From Phycisphaerales bacterium UBA7800 (GTDB lineage: Bacteria > Planctomycetota > Phycisphaerae > Phycisphaerales > Phycisphaeraceae), in contig DLCK01000071.1 of the NCBI GenBank assembly GCA_002480565.1, positions 1 to 8,700 of the forward strand: a stretch of 8,700 bases of DNA, read 5' to 3'. The position numbers and the translations under genes were made by a program. Shown here in pieces: positions 6,398-8,700 of the stretch. The notes under the pieces are model-generated. The model was not told the DNA's origin. It worked only from the letters and a program-made list of their open reading frames with translations, and did not search any database. Within the stretch, counting starts at the first letter, position 1, and every line of letters begins with the position of its first letter.

Positions 6398-6655
6398 TCA
6401 TTGTGAGTTTGAAGTGTCCAGCAACTTCAGCAGTTCAAAGCCTTCTTGGGCGGGATCAACATCACATGCCTGGCACAGTGATATCCATTCAAGAAAATCA
6501 ACGCGCCGTTGGCCTTGTTCAATCCGAACGACAGTGTTTTGTGGCCGACCAATTTTCTCAGCTAAATCGCGCTGTGTCATACCAGCCTCTTTACGGAATG
6601 TCCGCAGGGTTTCGGCAATCTTGCGACGTCTTTGACTGTAAAGCGTTTTTTCCAC
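6398..6655 (-). CDS. XRE-family helix-turn-helix repressor
   Basis: An 85-residue protein made almost entirely of one Cro/C1-type (XRE) helix-turn-helix domain at about 12-68. LRTFRKEAGMTQRDLAEKIG (17-36) covers helices 1-2, RPQNTVVRIEQGQRRV the recognition helix and its turn, and FLEWISLCQACDVDP the final helices. It should bind a palindromic operator as a dimer and act as repressor of the divergent envelope genes and of itself. The start is GTG; no ATG in frame lies upstream before a stop, and there is no clear Shine-Dalgarno sequence, so translation may be weak or nearly leaderless, as for some phage-type repressors. A perfect palindrome lies about 45 bases upstream. It could instead be an antitoxin, but no toxin-like neighbour is seen. 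Confidence 0.8.
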   Translation of the reverse strand: MEKTLYSQRRRKIAETLRTFRKEAGMTQRDLAEKIGRPQNTVVRIEQGQRRVDFLEWISLCQACDVDPAQEGFELLKLLDTSNSQ

Positions 6656-6680
6656 ATGTGTATGAGCGCAGATAACCCTG

Positions 6681-6709
6681 TTGACAACAAAAAGTGGTCA
6701 AGTTAACTT
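6681..6709 (+). promoter_or_regulatory. sigma70-like promoter of the envelope gene cluster
   Basis: A perfect -35 box TTGACA (6681-6686) is followed after 17 bases by TAACTT (6704-6709), a moderate -10 box. It would start transcription about 50 bases before the first envelope gene, in the divergent gap with the XRE repressor. Confidence 0.6.
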
Positions 6710-6710
6710 G
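6699..6710. promoter_or_regulatory. perfect palindrome CAAGTTAACTTG, probable repressor operator
   Basis: A 12-bp perfect dyad that covers the -10 box of the rightward promoter in the gap between the XRE gene and the secreted-protein gene. Binding of the XRE dimer here would block rightward transcription and could also affect its own. Size and place are typical of Cro/C1-type operators; binding is inferred. Confidence 0.6.
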
Positions 6711-6765
6711 GCAAGATATCAAGGGTGTTTCTGCCTATTCGCCCATTGTTCTGGAGGATTGAACC

Positions 6766-7014
6766 ATGCGGATTATCACTTGCGTTGTTCTGTTAACGGT
6801 TTCGTGTATCACATCAATGGCAGTTGCAATGCCAGCAGCACCGATACTTACCCAGACTGTTGAAGTGATAAACGGTGGGACAGTTGTTGGGAGTGGTTCG
6901 ACGTATCAGGAAGCCTACAAGGATGCGAAGAATCGCCTGCCTGCTGGCAAGTCGGCCAAGTCGGTGAGGACATGGAAATCGGGGAAGACTTGGTACTGTG
7001 AGATGACCTACTAA
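6766..7014 (+). CDS. small secreted protein of unknown function
   Basis: An 82-residue protein with a clear Sec signal peptide: a short MRI start, hydrophobic core at about 4-20, and likely cleavage after AVA (about residue 21) or a few residues on. The mature part of about 60 residues includes VEVINGGTVVGSGSTYQEAY, a Lys-rich middle and a C-terminal WYCEMTY; one Cys remains after cleavage. It should act in the periplasm or outside the cell. I do not recognise a family. GGAGG at 6753-6757, eight bases before the ATG, gives a strong ribosome site. It is the first gene behind the TTGACA promoter and palindrome, so probably under XRE control. Confidence 0.7.
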   Translation: MRIITCVVLLTVSCITSMAVAMPAAPILTQTVEVINGGTVVGSGSTYQEAYKDAKNRLPAGKSAKSVRTWKSGKTWYCEMTY

Positions 7015-7039
7015 ACAAACGTTTCGTGCAGCGTTTGTT
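7014..7039. repeat. 8-bp inverted repeat after the secreted-protein gene
   Basis: AACAAACG at 7014-7021 pairs exactly with CGTTTGTT at 7032-7039 around a 10-base loop, starting at the stop codon of the secreted-protein gene. The short T-run after it is interrupted. It may be a weak terminator or an mRNA-stabilising hairpin that lowers expression of the following genes. Confidence 0.4.
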
Positions 7040-7135
7040 GTATTTCTGGTTGAATTTGGGATTCGATTTTGAAATAGCGGCTGTTGCTGGCTGTGGCAGT
7101 TGTCTTGCGCCGTTTGTTTTCAGTGGAGAAGTTCA

Positions 7136-7378
7136 ATGTTGTTTCAATGCCCAAACTGTGGCAATCCTGTGCCGCCCGATTCGCACACCTGCCCATATTG
7201 CAGGCATCGACTACGTGAAGCAACAGGTAGCCCATTGGCAAGCTGCATCTTGGTTGTGTTGGGTGTCGTTGGCTTTGCCGTTGCCATGAGCTTGATCCAT
7301 TCAGGCATATGGGCATGGACGATTCTAGGCATCGCCATCATTGCCGGTCTGAGCATCTGGGGTAACAGTCAACGGTGA
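7136..7378 (+). CDS. zinc-ribbon protein with two membrane spans
   Basis: An 80-residue protein. The N-terminus is a short zinc ribbon with two CxxC knuckles, CPNC at 5-8 and CPYC at 19-22, expected to bind one zinc ion in the cytoplasm. Two hydrophobic spans follow at about 34-53 and 57-76, so both ends should face the cytoplasm. Proteins of this layout are common, small and mostly uncharacterised. The ATG at 7136 is chosen over one at 7100 because GGAG (7125-7128) lies seven bases before it and the zinc knuckle then starts at once, as in similar proteins. It is 18 bases from the next gene, so the two are likely one transcript. Confidence 0.75.
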   Translation: MLFQCPNCGNPVPPDSHTCPYCRHRLREATGSPLASCILVVLGVVGFAVAMSLIHSGIWAWTILGIAIIAGLSIWGNSQR

Positions 7379-7396
7379 CATTAGCAGGAGAACATT

Positions 7397-7897
7397 ATGC
7401 AGGGACAACAGCAGGTTTATCCATTACACCGAGTGTTGAAGTTGGTTTTGTTGGCATTGCTGGTCTGTCTGGCCCCCGCATGTTCCGATGCAAGCGATCC
7501 CCAGAGCTACGTTGGCACATGGAATTCCGGTTTCGATCAAGTGAATCAACATGGCCACAAAGTTGATCGGGCGTGGCAGTTGGTCATTGATGTCGATGAG
7601 CGTTTTGTCTTGCGATACCGCGACGATGTTGAAGCTGATTGGAGTCAATACAACAGTGGCAAGATCCAAATCAGGACAGTGAACGTAGACGGGTTTGACA
7701 GACCAGGCATCAGTTTTGGCGTAGGGTCTGCTTGGTTTTATGCAGGTGGCATGCATGCGGACATGGGGTTCGAACTGCGCGAATTCAAACGCGCCGGCGG
7801 CACGGGATATCTAACCATAATCGTCTTGTCTATCTGCCTGTTGTGCTATCTCGGCAGGCACGTCTTGGATGGCGACCAACGATATCAAGCCAGATAA
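7397..7897 (+). CDS. lipoprotein-like envelope protein with C-terminal membrane span
   Basis: A 166-residue protein. A signal sequence at about 11-28 ends in LAPAC with Cys29 as the possible lipidation site; the lipobox is imperfect because Leu is at -4 rather than -3. The body (about 35-135) looks rich in beta strands and aromatic residues (YVGTWNSGF, DRAWQLVIDV, FVLRYRDD), suggestive of a small beta-barrel or sandwich domain outside the membrane. A second hydrophobic stretch at about 137-153, followed by Arg-containing residues, could anchor the C-terminus. AGGAG at 7386-7390 is well placed before the ATG. No family recognised. It may work with the neighbouring membrane proteins, as they form one gene cluster. 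Confidence 0.7.
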   Translation: MQGQQQVYPLHRVLKLVLLALLVCLAPACSDASDPQSYVGTWNSGFDQVNQHGHKVDRAWQLVIDVDERFVLRYRDDVEADWSQYNSGKIQIRTVNVDGFDRPGISFGVGSAWFYAGGMHADMGFELREFKRAGGTGYLTIIVLSICLLCYLGRHVLDGDQRYQAR

Positions 7898-7985
7898 AGC
7901 CATCTGATTTACGGATCGTATTGCATGGGTAATGAATCCCGTTGTGAAAGTGGCAAGAGAAATAACGCTTACAGGAGACGTTGAA

Positions 7986-8441
7986 ATGGTAAGGTCTGAC
8001 AAGAGAAAAGTTCGTTCAAGATTCTGGGTTGCAACAACACACGTTCTGACAGCAGGCTTTGCAATGCCACTGGTGATTGGGTTTGTAGGAACTATTCTTG
8101 TGGCAATGGTGTTGCCACCCAGTCCAGAAACCTTCCTGCTTTCTGCCATCATGCAGCAATGCTTCATTGCAACAGGCTGGATCGCAGGCACGTATTATTC
8201 ACTGAGCTACATTCGCAAGACCTGTATCATGTCCAACCCATCCAGCTACATTGCCCCGTGCATCATTGCTGGCGTTGTCATGCTCGCTCTGAGCTTCCTG
8301 CTGTCCAGTGCTGCCTATGTCCTAGCTGATTGGCCTGAAGCCCTGATCGTCACTGTGGTCAGTCATTGCATCGCGTACCTGTCCTACGCAACCATCACAC
8401 GCAATGCGTTCAAACAAATGCGGCCTGATCGGTACGCGTGA
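7986..8441 (+). CDS. four-span membrane protein of unknown function
   Basis: A 151-residue integral membrane protein. A basic N-terminus (MVRSDKRKVRSR) precedes four hydrophobic segments at about 15-43, 50-72, 88-113 and 117-136, with a short basic C-terminus, so both ends should be cytoplasmic. No catalytic or transport motif is visible and no family is recognised. The ATG at 7986 is preferred to one at 7932 because AGGAG (7973-7977) lies eight bases before it and the upstream alternative has no ribosome site. It follows the lipoprotein-like gene after 88 bases and is the last gene of the rightward cluster. Confidence 0.7.
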   Translation: MVRSDKRKVRSRFWVATTHVLTAGFAMPLVIGFVGTILVAMVLPPSPETFLLSAIMQQCFIATGWIAGTYYSLSYIRKTCIMSNPSSYIAPCIIAGVVMLALSFLLSSAAYVLADWPEALIVTVVSHCIAYLSYATITRNAFKQMRPDRYA

Positions 8442-8509
8442 AAAGGGCAGTTGAAAAGTTAAAAAATAGCTTCCAGTCTGTGAGTGATTTGGGGAAATAC
8501 CGATGTTTT

Positions 8510-8623
8510 GTACCTAATGCTGTACCCAATCTGTGCGACCTACTAGTCAGAATGCGATGTGCGGAATGGGGGCTAAAACTTCAAAATTAGGTACATGGGA
8601 CAAAAACTGGCAAATTAGGTACA
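8510..8623. repeat. four copies of a GTACCTAAT-type repeat in two orientations
   Basis: GTACCTAAT at 8510-8518 and the near copy GTACCCAAT at 8522-8530 are 12 bases apart. AAATTAGGTACA occurs twice, at 8584-8595 and 8612-8623, 28 bases apart, in the opposite orientation. Paired direct and inverted short repeats beside a tRNA-like sequence resemble arm-type binding sites of tyrosine integrases. No integrase gene is in the window, so this is inferred. Confidence 0.5.
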
Positions 8624-8636
8624 GGAAATGGCAAAT

Positions 8637-8670
8637 AAAAAAGCTCGCAAGCTATTATTCTCGCGAGCTT
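8637..8670 (-). terminator. intrinsic terminator reading leftward
   Basis: Read on the - strand, AAGCTCGC (complement of 8663-8670) pairs with GCGAGCTT (complement of 8641-8648) around a 14-base loop, and a run of six T follows (complement of 8637-8642). This is a standard Rho-independent terminator for transcription entering from the right edge, as expected behind a tRNA gene there. Confidence 0.65.
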
Positions 8671-8680
8671 TAAGTTAAAA

Positions 8681-8700
8681 GCCATCCATGGGACTTGAAC
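8681..8700 (-). tRNA. possible 3' end of a tRNA, cut by the window edge
   Basis: The complement reads GTTCAAGTCCCAT and then GGATGGC. GTTCAAGTCCC fits the tRNA T-loop (TTCAAGT) and the start of the T-stem, and the last seven bases could be the acceptor strand. No CCA follows; the next bases are TTTT. It may be a tRNA without encoded CCA, an attachment-site fragment sharing only the T-arm, or chance. A terminator lies just downstream, which supports a transcribed gene. Only 20 bases are visible. Confidence 0.4.

Noticed and set aside
6349..6675. Long + strand frames across the XRE gene
   Set aside because: They lie opposite a clear XRE domain on the - strand, lack ribosome sites and show no protein-like pattern.
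7811..8191. A 126-residue - strand frame opposite the envelope genes
   Set aside because: The + strand frames have strong ribosome sites and membrane-protein patterns; this one is their shadow.
1..8700. CRISPR array, insertion sequence or rRNA
   Set aside because: No regularly spaced long direct repeats, no transposase-like protein and no conserved rRNA segment was seen.

Overview
The window looks like part of a bacterial accessory region, probably proteobacterial. This rests on the Shine-Dalgarno sites, a sigma70-like promoter, a lipoprotein and the style of the replication protein; nothing fixes the genus. Three blocks differ in base composition and coding direction, which suggests a composite mobile or integrated segment.

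Block 1 (about 1-4230, + strand, visibly AT-rich) is a compact five-gene operon of thymidine-nucleotide and DNA-base-modification type enzymes. In order it holds a divergent thymidylate-synthase-fold protein, a membrane-anchored dCTP-deaminase/dUTPase-fold protein that lacks the usual deaminase glutamate, a thymidylate-kinase-like P-loop kinase, a helical protein of the 5-hmdU DNA kinase / thymine pyrophosphorylase class (putative DNA base hypermodification protein), and a full-length thymidylate synthase or dUMP hydroxymethylase. The last three genes overlap. A hairpin terminator at 4201-4231 closes the operon. This is the most interesting part of the window. In phages, related enzymes make 5-hydroxymethyl-dU and convert it in DNA to hypermodified thymidines. 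No phage structural genes are visible here, so the block may be a stand-alone DNA-modification or nucleotide-based conflict system.

Block 2 (about 4290-6400) is a rolling-circle replication unit on the - strand: an HUH initiator and a small winged-HTH protein upstream of it. A non-coding stretch of about 690 bases (5565-6257) follows, rich in perfect inverted repeats, including a 12-bp stem with an 8-nt loop. It is a good candidate for the replication origin and control region of a filamentous-phage-like or plasmid-like replicon. A possible 38-residue single-span membrane protein lies at its right end.

Block 3 (about 6398-8441, GC-richer) is an XRE repressor facing left and, divergent from it, four small envelope genes: a secreted protein, a zinc-ribbon protein with two membrane spans, a lipoprotein-like protein and a four-span membrane protein. 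A TTGACA promoter overlapped by the perfect palindrome CAAGTTAACTTG lies between them, as expected for an autoregulated switch. The last 260 bases have no gene. They hold four copies of a GTACC(T/C)AAT-type repeat, a hairpin terminator reading left and what may be the 3' end of a tRNA on the - strand, together resembling an integration site. No integrase, transposase, CRISPR array or rRNA is visible.
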